NCBI GenBank assembly: GCA_902774365.1
Contig: CACYHX010000012.1
Coordinates: forward strand, 1-54,261
Source: an uncultured Bacteroidia bacterium
GTDB lineage: Bacteria; Bacteroidota; Bacteroidia; Bacteroidales; F082
Reading direction: 5' to 3'
Length of the DNA: 54,261 bases
The notes beneath the pieces are model-generated. The model ran no database searches. It saw nothing but the letters and a program-made list of their open reading frames with translations, and was not told where the DNA came from. Positions 47,137-54,261 of the stretch are shown here, piece by piece; positions within the stretch are counted from its first letter, which is position 1, and each line of letters starts with the position of its first letter. The translations under genes and the position numbers were made by a program.

Positions 47137-47775
47137 ATGAGAAAACAACATTTAAAATCGGTCATTTTCGCAGTGCTCGCCTTTGCGCTGTGCATGGCGA
47201 CTTCATGTAAGAAAATCAACGACATCACAAACCCGACAAAGTATGGCAAAATACAGGGCTTTGTGACCAACCTCAACACCTCAGAACCCATCCAAGGCGT
47301 GAACATCTCGCTCAGCCCGACGGGAGCCTCCGCCGTGACGGGCAGTGACGGACGCTACGAGTTCGCCAACCTGGAACCAGGTCTTTACACCGTGCAGGGC
47401 ATGAAGAATGGTTTTGAGAGCAACACGAAGACCATCAAAATCGTCGAAGACCAAGTGTCGTCGGGTGATATGATGCTGAAACCCGTTGTGTCGGGCTTTC
47501 GCCTCAACGTAGACTACCTCGACTTCGGTTCAGCCTTTAATACACTGACCTTCAAGATTATCAACGCGAGTGAGACCTTATCGATGAGTTGGGAGATTAT
47601 TGAAAGCCTGAACTGGCTGACGGTCACCCCCAATTCAGGTAATTTACAAGGTGGCCAGGAAGTGACCCTCACCGTTACCGTCGACCGCAGTTTGCTTTCC
47701 CACACCACAACGGGTAACGTCACCATTCATTCCGCTGACATGGAGATGGTGCTGCCGGTCAGTGTGAGTTTGTAA
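47137..47775 (+). CDS. Lipoprotein with carboxypeptidase-regulatory-like and BACON domains
   Basis: The ATG at 47137 gives a 212-residue lipoprotein (SVIFAVLAFALCMATSCKK, lipobox Cys near residue 23). Residues 35-105 are a CarboxypepD_reg/Ig-like domain (KIQGFVTNLNTSEPIQGVNI, GSDGRYEFANLEPGLYTVQ). Residues 110-212 form one BACON domain (LNVDYLDFGSAFNTLTFKII, WLTVTPNSGNLQGGQEV). It is a shorter paralogue of the next gene. BACON domains often bind glycans or mucin. It likely sits on the outer membrane under control of the divergent AraC-type regulator. Confidence 0.82.
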   Translation: MRKQHLKSVIFAVLAFALCMATSCKKINDITNPTKYGKIQGFVTNLNTSEPIQGVNISLSPTGASAVTGSDGRYEFANLEPGLYTVQGMKNGFESNTKTIKIVEDQVSSGDMMLKPVVSGFRLNVDYLDFGSAFNTLTFKIINASETLSMSWEIIESLNWLTVTPNSGNLQGGQEVTLTVTVDRSLLSHTTTGNVTIHSADMEMVLPVSVSL

Positions 47776-47803
47776 TTTAAAAACCTATTAAATCTTTATA
47801 CCT

Positions 47804-49678
47804 ATGAAAAAAATGAAACTAGTCATGGGCGTCGTTCTCGTCCTCGCATTGGGTCTGTTCTCGACCTCGTGTAAAAAAGAAGTTGCCACTGGCAAAATCC
47901 AAGGTCTTGTGACCAACTACGCCACCTCGGAACCCATCCAAGGTGTGAACATCTCGCTTAGCCCCACGGGTGCTTCCGCTGTCACTGGCAGTGATGGCCG
48001 CTATGAGTTCAACAACCTCGAACCTGGCAACTACACCGTGCAAGGCACGAAGAGTGGCTTCGAGAGCAACACGAAGAACATCACCATTACATCTGGTAAC
48101 GTGTCGTCGGGCGACATGCAGCTGCGTCCCGCTGCCACGGGCTTCCGACTTAACGTGGATTACCTCGACTTCGGTACCAACTTCACGCAGATGAGCTTCA
48201 AGATCATCAACGTTAGCACGACCAATGCCATGAGTTGGGAAATCGTGGAAAGCCTGAACTGGTTGGAGACCTCGCCTTCGACGGGTAGCATCCAGGGCGG
48301 ACAGGAAACCACCGTCAACGTCGCCATCGACCGCTCGCTGCTGTCGCAAACCACCACGGCCAACATCACCGTGCGTAGCGCAGACCATAGTGTCGTGTTG
48401 CCCATCAATGTCACCGTTTCGGGCGACAATGCCCCGCAGTTGCAGCTGAGCGAGACTACGCTCGACTTTGGCACCACGGCCAACAACCTTTCTTTCTCTG
48501 TGATGAATGTCGGTCCGAATGGTACCACGCTCAACTGGACTTGCTCGAACATCACCGTGGATTGGCTGACGCTCAGTCCCACCTCGGGCAGCACGGCAGG
48601 AGGCAACTCCACCATGGTGATGGCCACCATCGACCGCACGAAATTCAACGGTATCGTTTCCACAAGTGTCACCGTGAATGGCGCTGGCATGTCATCCACC
48701 ATCGTCTTCAACGCACAGTCAGAGGGTAGCGGAGTCGCCATTCTGCAACTCAGCGAAAATGCGCTTGACTTTGGCGAGCAAGAGACAGCCATGACTTTCC
48801 AAGTGAGGAATATTGGTACCAACAGCAGCGTGCTGGATTGGACCGTCAGTACCCCGGCCGTCAACTGGCTGACCATCAGCCCCATGTCGGGCAGCACCGT
48901 TGCCGGCAACGCCAGCCTCGTGACTGTCCTTATTGACCGCTCCATGTTTAGCAACGATGTATCGACCAACATCACAGTGAGTGGTGGCGGCAACACCGCC
49001 AGCATTGCGGTGTCGGCCAAATATTTCGATAACACCATTGTGGTGGGTGAAGGTCTGTATTGCTTCTTCAACTTCGACGAACAGGATATTGTGGACTATA
49101 ATGGCAATTATACGGGCATCAACGCTGGCGCCGTGCCTTCATCGGACACACCGAGTGGATTGGGTAAGTCGATGCAGTTTGACGGTAACTCGTTCATCCT
49201 TGTGCAAAACAACGTTGTTCCCACAAGCACCAACTACACAATTAGCTATTGGTTCAAGACCACTAGCTCGGGCCAATACATGATTGGTTCCGATAAATAT
49301 GGAAGTGATTTGGTTGGCACGTATGATGAGTGTGTGATTGCCTTCACCACGAGTTCAAAGTATTTCTTCCGCTTTGCAAATTGGCGTGTACATTTCGAGT
49401 CTGAAAACACCATGGATCCATATTTTGATAATCAATGGCACATGCTGACCTTCACCTTCAATGGTGCAATGGGTATGGTGTATTTGGATGGTGTTTTGAA
49501 GGGCACTCATGTGAATACCAATTACATGTGGGACGCTCCGACTGCCACGTATTTTGGAAGCAACTGCAAGATGCTTGATGGCAAGGCCAACTTCAACGGC
49601 AAACTCGACAACTTCCGCAGCTACAGCCGCGCTTTGAGTGCGACCGAGATCCAGGCTTTGTACAACGCAAGGCAATAA
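47804..49678 (+). CDS. Lipoprotein with three BACON domains and a LamG-like domain
   Basis: A 624-residue lipoprotein (MKKMKLVMGVVLVLALGLFS, then TSCKK). Order: carboxypeptidase-regulatory-like domain (35-105) nearly identical to that of the upstream gene (EPIQGVNISLSPTGASAVTG), three BACON repeats (about 110-207, 210-305, 310-410; each with LDFG, WL.(L/I)SP.SGS and IDR motifs), then a concanavalin/LamG-like domain (YTISYWFKTTSSGQYM, QWHMLTFTFNGAMGMVYLDG, LDNFRSYSRALSATEIQAL). It is probably a surface glycan-binding protein. It lies 28 bases after its paralogue and ends in a strong terminator. Confidence 0.87.
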   Translation: MKKMKLVMGVVLVLALGLFSTSCKKEVATGKIQGLVTNYATSEPIQGVNISLSPTGASAVTGSDGRYEFNNLEPGNYTVQGTKSGFESNTKNITITSGNVSSGDMQLRPAATGFRLNVDYLDFGTNFTQMSFKIINVSTTNAMSWEIVESLNWLETSPSTGSIQGGQETTVNVAIDRSLLSQTTTANITVRSADHSVVLPINVTVSGDNAPQLQLSETTLDFGTTANNLSFSVMNVGPNGTTLNWTCSNITVDWLTLSPTSGSTAGGNSTMVMATIDRTKFNGIVSTSVTVNGAGMSSTIVFNAQSEGSGVAILQLSENALDFGEQETAMTFQVRNIGTNSSVLDWTVSTPAVNWLTISPMSGSTVAGNASLVTVLIDRSMFSNDVSTNITVSGGGNTASIAVSAKYFDNTIVVGEGLYCFFNFDEQDIVDYNGNYTGINAGAVPSSDTPSGLGKSMQFDGNSFILVQNNVVPTSTNYTISYWFKTTSSGQYMIGSDKYGSDLVGTYDECVIAFTTSSKYFFRFANWRVHFESENTMDPYFDNQWHMLTFTFNGAMGMVYLDGVLKGTHVNTNYMWDAPTATYFGSNCKMLDGKANFNGKLDNFRSYSRALSATEIQALYNARQ

Positions 49679-49710
49679 GAAATAAACTTTAGTACGATTG
49701 TCTATTTTTC

Positions 49711-49745
49711 GGCGGCCTCGGCAATGTCCGGGGCCGCCATTTTTA
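49711..49745 (+). terminator. Rho-independent terminator after the BACON lipoprotein genes
   Basis: GGCGGCCTCGG pairs with CCGGGGCCGCC (one G-T pair) around a CAATGT loop and runs into ATTTTTAT. Confidence 0.88.
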
Positions 49746-49798
49746 TGGTCGCTGATGACATAAAAACGATTTCTGCCTTGATTGTTTGATAATTTTGT

Positions 49799-49806
49799 AC
49801 TTTTGC
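49799..49806 (+). promoter_or_regulatory. -7 element for the M64 peptidase-fucosidase operon
   Basis: TACTTTTG matches TAnnTTTG, 25 bases before the ATG at 49832. Confidence 0.55.
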
Positions 49807-49831
49807 TTGTTCACTAATAACCCCGTTTATA

Positions 49832-51361
49832 ATGAAAAAGACCTTTATCCTACTGTTTGCCATGGCGTTTTCGCTGCTTTCGAGAGCGCAAAGCATCAAT
49901 TTTGACCAATATTTCCAAGATGAAGGCTCACTGCGTATGGATGTCTTTCAATGCGGTAATGCCGAAGGCTCGCATTATGTGTTTGAACGTTTCGTTATCG
50001 AGCCGTATTTCGGAGGCTCCAAAGTCAATTTGATTGATCCATTCAATTTTGGTACCAACCGAGTTAAAGTGATTGACGCACAAACTAATAGCTTGATGTA
50101 TTCGAGAGGTTACAACACCTTGTTCCAGGAATGGCAGACCACCGACGAAGCCCGTGTGATGGAACGTTGCTATGAGGAATCCGTGAGTGTTCCGTTGCCG
50201 CGCAACGAGGCCTATGTCATCCTCGAAGTCAGGAATTTCGATGGCGAGTTTGAAGAAGTCTTCTCAAAGCTTTACGAGCCTGACGAAATCTTCAACACCA
50301 CGGAGCAGCGCTATGTGTTTCCGGTCTATGATGTGATGGTCAACGGCTCGCCCGAAAGCAAGGTGGACATCGTGATTCTGCCTGAAGGCTATACCGCTGA
50401 AGAGATGTCTCAGTTTCAACAAGATTGTCAGAATCTGGCGGATGTATTCGCACAGGCTGAGCCGTTTGCAAGCCATATCAACGACTTCAATTTCCGGGCT
50501 GTGCTGGCCCCTTCCGAGGAGAGCGGTGTCGACATTCCTGCGTATCACTTTTGGGTGCGTACCATCCTCAATGCGCATTTCTACACCTTTTACATTGACC
50601 GCTATTGCACCACCCGTGATTACTTCTCGGTGAAGGACGTGGCCGCCAATGCGCCTTACGACCAGATTTACATTTTGGTAAACAGCAGTAACTATGGCGG
50701 CGGCGGATTCTACAACTTCTATTCGATGAGCACGGCGGGCAACATGTCGACATCCGATGTCATTGTGCATGAGTTTGGCCATGCTTTCGCAGGCTTGGCC
50801 GACGAATACGAGGAGCCTGACAATCCGCTGGCTTTGCTTTACAACTTGAACGTGGAGCCTTGGGAACCCAATATCACCACTTTGGTGGACTTTGACTCGA
50901 AGTGGGCGGACCTTGTCGCTCCCGGCACACCTATTCCCACGCCAAACACCAATCAGTATAACAATATAGTGGGGGCTTTTGAAGGCGGAGGCTATCTGTC
51001 GCAAGGCATGTATCGTCCGCAACGCAGCTGCATGATGCGCAATTATGCACCTTTCTGTGCCGTGTGCAGCAGGACGATTGAGGCCGTGATTGAGGCTCAT
51101 TCCGATACTCCAGTGGCGGTGAGGCCGGAACTGCTGGAGCCCGAATCCGCGCTTCGTGTATGTCCCAATCCCGCTACGGATTTCATCGATGTGTTTGTGA
51201 ATCAAGCGGATGGTCAAGCTGAGATCCTCGACACGAATGGAAAGGTTGTGATGATGGTTCAACTCAAAAACGAGGTGAACAGGATCGGCATCAGCGACTT
51301 GCCCAAGGGCATGTATGTGCTTCGCGTGAATGGTGTGACTCGTAAATTTGTGAAACAATGA
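49832..51361 (+). CDS. M64-family secreted metallopeptidase with T9SS sorting domain
   Basis: A 509-residue protein: signal peptide MKKTFILLFAMAFSLLSRAQ, an N-terminal M64 beta domain (30-165), and a catalytic domain with the zinc motif H313-E-F-G-H317-x6-D324-E in VHEFGHAFAGLADEYEEP. The C-terminus is a T9SS type A signal (LRVCPNPATDFIDVFVNQ to LPKGMYVLRVNGVTRKFVKQ). The M64 family includes IgA-cleaving enzymes of gut Clostridium; cleavage of IgA here is possible but not shown. The stop overlaps the start of the fucosidase gene (ATGA), so both products are made together. Confidence 0.92.
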   Translation: MKKTFILLFAMAFSLLSRAQSINFDQYFQDEGSLRMDVFQCGNAEGSHYVFERFVIEPYFGGSKVNLIDPFNFGTNRVKVIDAQTNSLMYSRGYNTLFQEWQTTDEARVMERCYEESVSVPLPRNEAYVILEVRNFDGEFEEVFSKLYEPDEIFNTTEQRYVFPVYDVMVNGSPESKVDIVILPEGYTAEEMSQFQQDCQNLADVFAQAEPFASHINDFNFRAVLAPSEESGVDIPAYHFWVRTILNAHFYTFYIDRYCTTRDYFSVKDVAANAPYDQIYILVNSSNYGGGGFYNFYSMSTAGNMSTSDVIVHEFGHAFAGLADEYEEPDNPLALLYNLNVEPWEPNITTLVDFDSKWADLVAPGTPIPTPNTNQYNNIVGAFEGGGYLSQGMYRPQRSCMMRNYAPFCAVCSRTIEAVIEAHSDTPVAVRPELLEPESALRVCPNPATDFIDVFVNQADGQAEILDTNGKVVMMVQLKNEVNRIGISDLPKGMYVLRVNGVTRKFVKQ

Positions 51362-52818
51362 ATCATAGGCATTTGATAGGGTTGTTAATGGGTGGTCTGA
51401 TGTTGGCTTCTTGTGCCCACAGCCCCGAGCCAAGTGGCCCCATTCCAAGTCGTCAACAGCTGGAGTGGCAACAACTTGAAAACTATGCGTTTATCCACTT
51501 TGGCTTAAACACGTTTAATAACATGGAATGGGGCTATGGCAACACGCCATCCTATACCTTCAATCCCACCCATTTGGATTGCGAACAGTGGATCTTGACC
51601 TTGAAAGCTGCCGGGATGAGAGGCGTGATCCTCACGGCCAAACACCATGACGGATTCTGCCTTTGGCCAACTGAAACTACCGATTATTCCATAAAGAATA
51701 CCTATTACAAGAATGGAAAAGGGGATTTGGTCAAAGAACTCTCGGAGGCATGCAAGAAGCACAATTTGAAGTTTGGACTGTATCTCTCGCCTTGGGACCG
51801 CAACCAACCCGAGTATGGCTACAAGGGCTATGTGGATATCTATCATCAACAGATTGAGGAACTTGTGAGCAACTACGGACCCTTGTTTGAGTTCTGGTTT
51901 GATGGCGCCAATGGCGGTACAGGATGGTATGGAGGCGCCGACGAGATGCGCTCCATCGTAGCGGAGCAATACTACGATTATGAGAAGGCAAGGGAAATCG
52001 TTTGGAAATACAGCCCCGAAGCGAGCATCTTTGGCGGTACGGTGCCGACTTTGCGATGGATCGGCAATGAGGAAGGCAAGGCCAACGCCACGCAGTGGTG
52101 CATGTATAAAACTGATTTTGAATCGCTTAATGACACAAAGGCGTTGCAGCAAGGCTATCCTGACGGTGAAGCTTGGCTGCCAGCCGAGGTGGATGTCTCC
52201 ATTCGTCCGGGATGGTTCTACCATGAGAGCGAGGACGACCAAGTGAAGACCGTTGACCAGTTGATGGATTTGTATTACCAAAGTGTCGGCCATAACACCA
52301 ATCTCTTGCTCAATTTCCCTGTGAATCAAGAGGGTAGGATACCCAGTATAGACTCGGCCAATGCCGTGCAATGGCATGAGAAGTTGCAAAAAGATTTTGC
52401 CGACAACCTGCTGAAAGGTTGCAACGTGACCGCCAGCAACACAAGAGGATATAGGTTCAAGGCCAAAAATGTGCTTCGTGACGATTACACCCGTTACTGG
52501 GCAACGGAAGACGGAGTCCACCAAGCCGAACTTATCTTTGATTTTCCCCAAACTACGGTTTTCAACCGTTTGTTATTGCAGGAGTATATTCCTTTAGGAC
52601 AGAATGTTGATGCATTTTATTTGGACTATTACTTTAATGGCAAATGGTTGCCTATCGAAACCAACGAGCCAACGACCACCATTGGCTACAAGCGACTTCT
52701 TCGTTTCCAGACCGTTAAGGCAGATAAATTGAGAATTAGGTTTAAGGTATTTAAGGGCGCATTATGTATTAATAAGGTTGGAGCATATTTAGCAGAAACA
52801 ACAGAACTCACGCCCTAA
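51358..52818 (+). CDS. GH29 alpha-L-fucosidase lipoprotein
   Basis: A 486-residue lipoprotein (lipobox LASC19) with a GH29 domain: YAFIHFGLNTFNNMEWGYG, ILTAKHHDGFCLWPTETTDY, and the nucleophile D182 in FEFWFDGANGG. The last 140 residues are a beta-sandwich resembling F5/8 type C/CBM32 modules (LIFDFPQTTVFNRLLLQEYI). The enzyme removes terminal fucose from host glycans such as mucin or from plant xyloglucan. Coupled to the M64 peptidase by ATGA overlap, it fits attack on a fucosylated glycoprotein. Confidence 0.93.
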   Translation: MNHRHLIGLLMGGLMLASCAHSPEPSGPIPSRQQLEWQQLENYAFIHFGLNTFNNMEWGYGNTPSYTFNPTHLDCEQWILTLKAAGMRGVILTAKHHDGFCLWPTETTDYSIKNTYYKNGKGDLVKELSEACKKHNLKFGLYLSPWDRNQPEYGYKGYVDIYHQQIEELVSNYGPLFEFWFDGANGGTGWYGGADEMRSIVAEQYYDYEKAREIVWKYSPEASIFGGTVPTLRWIGNEEGKANATQWCMYKTDFESLNDTKALQQGYPDGEAWLPAEVDVSIRPGWFYHESEDDQVKTVDQLMDLYYQSVGHNTNLLLNFPVNQEGRIPSIDSANAVQWHEKLQKDFADNLLKGCNVTASNTRGYRFKAKNVLRDDYTRYWATEDGVHQAELIFDFPQTTVFNRLLLQEYIPLGQNVDAFYLDYYFNGKWLPIETNEPTTTIGYKRLLRFQTVKADKLRIRFKVFKGALCINKVGAYLAETTELTP

Positions 52819-52820
52819 AC

Positions 52821-52906
52821 GTCATTGCGGGCTTGACCCGCAATCTCCCACGCGATAAGGTTTTGTCTTCGCGCTTGGGAGATGGCGGATCCTTGTCCGC
52901 CATGAC
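52821..52906. repeat. REP-like compound palindrome after the fucosidase gene
   Basis: An outer pair GTCAT...ATGAC encloses three hairpins: TGCGGGCTTGACCCGCA, ATCTCCCACGCG with CGCGCTTGGGAGAT, and ATGGCGGATCCTTGTCCGCCAT. It could fold into a cruciform and end transcription. The GTCATTGCG edge resembles the 44452 element. Confidence 0.8.
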
Positions 52907-52964
52907 GGTAAACGGTATATGTTGTCTTATTCGGTCAATTGTTGTACAAAAGAATAGTTAATTT

Positions 52965-53534
52965 ATGATAGAAAAACACCCACTAAAGCCTTTCCTACCA
53001 TCAAACGCCAAAGTACTATTCCTCGGCAGTTTCCCGCCGCCCAAGAAGCGCTGGTGCATGGACTTTTTCTACCCCAACTTCATCAACGACCACTGGCGCA
53101 TTGAAGGCCAGATCTGGTTCGGCGACAAGAACCATTTAGTGGACACCGAGCATAAATGCTTCAAAATGAATGAAATCATTGCGTTTCTGAACGAGAAAGG
53201 CATAGCGCTTTTCGATACGGCTACGGCGGTCAATAGGTTGAAAGACAATGCCTCGGACGCCTTTTTGGAAATCGTCGAGCATACCGATATTCGGGCTTTG
53301 CTTGCCCAGATGCCGCAATGCCATGCCATTGCCACAACGGGTGAGAAAGCCACCACCGAAGTGTGCGCTTATTTCAACGTCGATACGATTCCTTCGCCCA
53401 ACACGAAAGTGGCTCTCGAAGACAGTTTAACCTTATATCGATTACCCTCATCTTCAAGAGCCTATCCTTTATCATTTGACAAAAAGGTTGAAGCCTACCG
53501 CAGGATGTTTGAGGCAGTGTTTGGCGGTTTTTGA
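52965..53534 (+). CDS. Uracil-DNA glycosylase superfamily protein
   Basis: A 189-residue protein. AKVLFLGSFPPPKKRWCMDF resembles the active-site loop of the MUG/UDG superfamily, and ATTGEKATTEVCAYF with LYRLPSSSRAYPLSF matches the DNA-binding end of this fold. It would remove damaged or mismatched bases, though the exact subfamily is unclear. It stands alone between two palindromic elements. Confidence 0.8.
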   Translation: MIEKHPLKPFLPSNAKVLFLGSFPPPKKRWCMDFFYPNFINDHWRIEGQIWFGDKNHLVDTEHKCFKMNEIIAFLNEKGIALFDTATAVNRLKDNASDAFLEIVEHTDIRALLAQMPQCHAIATTGEKATTEVCAYFNVDTIPSPNTKVALEDSLTLYRLPSSSRAYPLSFDKKVEAYRRMFEAVFGGF

Positions 53535-53631
53535 AGGCATAGATACACTCGCTCCGCAGCCCATGTCATACCGACCGACGAAGGAGGGAGCGTATCTATG
53601 GGCTGCTCCGTTCGGTATGACATTCCTTCAA
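53531..53631. repeat. REP-like palindrome between the glycosylase and sirtuin genes
   Basis: Outer arms TTGAAGG and CCTTCAA enclose paired blocks ATAGATAC/GTATCTAT, GCAGCCCA/TGGGCTGC and GTCATACCGA/TCGGTATGAC. The pairings cross, so alternative folds are possible. It sits between convergent genes and may serve both as terminator. This TCATACCGA...GTATCTATG type is a common interspersed repeat. Confidence 0.8.
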
Positions 53632-53651
53632 AAACCATAAAAATACACCTA

Positions 53652-54261
53652 CTATTTCATCAGAGCATCAATCGCGGGCAGGATTTCACCCGACTTGCCT
53701 TCGAGATAGATATCCGTGATGTAGTTCGTATAGGTCGAAGGCTCCATGTTGATTTCAATGATTTTGGCGCCGTTGCGTTTGGCGATGCCAGGAATCATAT
53801 TGGCCGGACTGACCTGTCCCGAAGTGCCGATGATGACGAAAGCGTCGCAGTTCTCGGCAGCGCGCACCGAGCCATAATAGGCGTCCTCGGGGATGCCCTC
53901 GCCGAAAAAGATGAAGTCGGGCTTCATCAGGCCGCCGCACTGGGCGCAACGGGGCGGTTCCTCGGTGAGTTTCAGGCTCTTGGCGTCGTCCTTGTGGCCG
54001 CATTTGGTGCAGACGAAGCGCGACATGTTGCCGTGGAACTCATACACCACGCTGTTGCCCGCCACGGTGTGCAGGTCGTCGATGTTCTGCGTGATGACGC
54101 TGCTCAGGCGACCTTCCTTTTCCCATTTGGCCAGGACAAGGTGTCCAGGATTGGGCTTGATGTCCTTGTTGCTGAAGAAGTTATAGAACACCTCGCGGAT
54201 GATCTTCCACGACTCCTTGGTGTGGCGATAGTAGAAGTCGATGTCGAGTGAGTTGGGGTCG
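53652..54261 (-). CDS. cobB: Sir2-family NAD-dependent protein deacylase (5' end outside the window)
   Basis: About 203 residues are visible and the frame runs off the window end (last codons read DPNSLDIDFYYRHTKESWK). Sirtuin motifs: ITQNIDDLHTVAG with the catalytic His in YEFHGNMSRFVC, the zinc Cys pairs CTKCG and CAQCGG, and VIIGTSGQVSPAN. It removes acyl groups from lysines using NAD in the cytosol. The Rossmann GAGxS start is beyond the edge. Confidence 0.93.
   Translation of the reverse strand, partial: DPNSLDIDFYYRHTKESWKIIREVFYNFFSNKDIKPNPGHLVLAKWEKEGRLSSVITQNIDDLHTVAGNSVVYEFHGNMSRFVCTKCGHKDDAKSLKLTEEPPRCAQCGGLMKPDFIFFGEGIPEDAYYGSVRAAENCDAFVIIGTSGQVSPANMIPGIAKRNGAKIIEINMEPSTYTNYITDIYLEGKSGEILPAIDALMK

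Noticed and set aside
50264-51448. Minus-strand open frame of 394 residues opposite the M64 peptidase
   Set aside because: Shadow frame; the plus strand has the signal peptide, zinc motif and T9SS signal.

Overview
The window is one contiguous stretch of a Bacteroidales (Bacteroidota) chromosome, probably from a gut or similar host-associated lineage. Supporting signs are many TAnnTTTG-type -7 promoter elements, almost no Shine-Dalgarno sequences, two secreted peptidases with type IX secretion (T9SS type A) C-terminal signals, BACON-domain lipoproteins, a DUF4421 protein, a fucosidase lipoprotein and a fused Nfn/SudAB-type flavoprotein. T9SS cargo points away from the genus Bacteroides itself. 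I cannot name the species.

Layout. 1-375 is the 5' end of clpC (minus strand). 376-814 is an AT-rich gap with a 33-bp tandem repeat in front of gyrA (815-3403). A TPR protein, a fused 2Fe-2S/FAD oxidoreductase and small secreted proteins follow to 8668, then a TonB-dependent receptor convergent with a large M6-type peptidase. 14110-20880 holds a NAGPA-type glycosidase, a prohibitin-like protein, ahcY, a DUF5060 glycoside hydrolase and a glycosyltransferase. 19756-28941 is a long plus-strand run: glycosyltransferase, purD, membrane protein, rnhB, TlpA-like protein, GH3/beta-lactamase fusion, thioesterase and SDR. DUF4421 and prolyl oligopeptidase genes lie on the minus strand.

32363-37737 is an AT-rich accessory (defence) island. 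A candidate restriction endonuclease and a C5-cytosine methyltransferase with a long C-terminal extension form one ATGA-coupled unit. Divergent from it are a HEPN-like abortive-infection-type gene, broken at a T8 tract, and an AlbA_2 (Schlafen-type) protein. The island abuts parE.

39705-45734 is a minus-strand galactose operon: galK, a sugar nucleotidyltransferase, galM, a FucP-like sugar transporter and a Wzx-like flippase, with no galT. Next come a membrane-anchored AraC-type regulator, a four-unit repeat that looks like its operator region, and two divergent BACON lipoproteins. These are followed by an M64 peptidase translationally coupled to a GH29 alpha-L-fucosidase, a DNA-glycosylase-like protein and a partial sirtuin.

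Several palindromic REP-like elements sit in intergenic gaps. The observations most worth following are the 33-bp array before gyrA, the T8 frameshift in the HEPN gene, the methyltransferase/nuclease pair, the galT-less gal operon and the AraC/operator/BACON locus.
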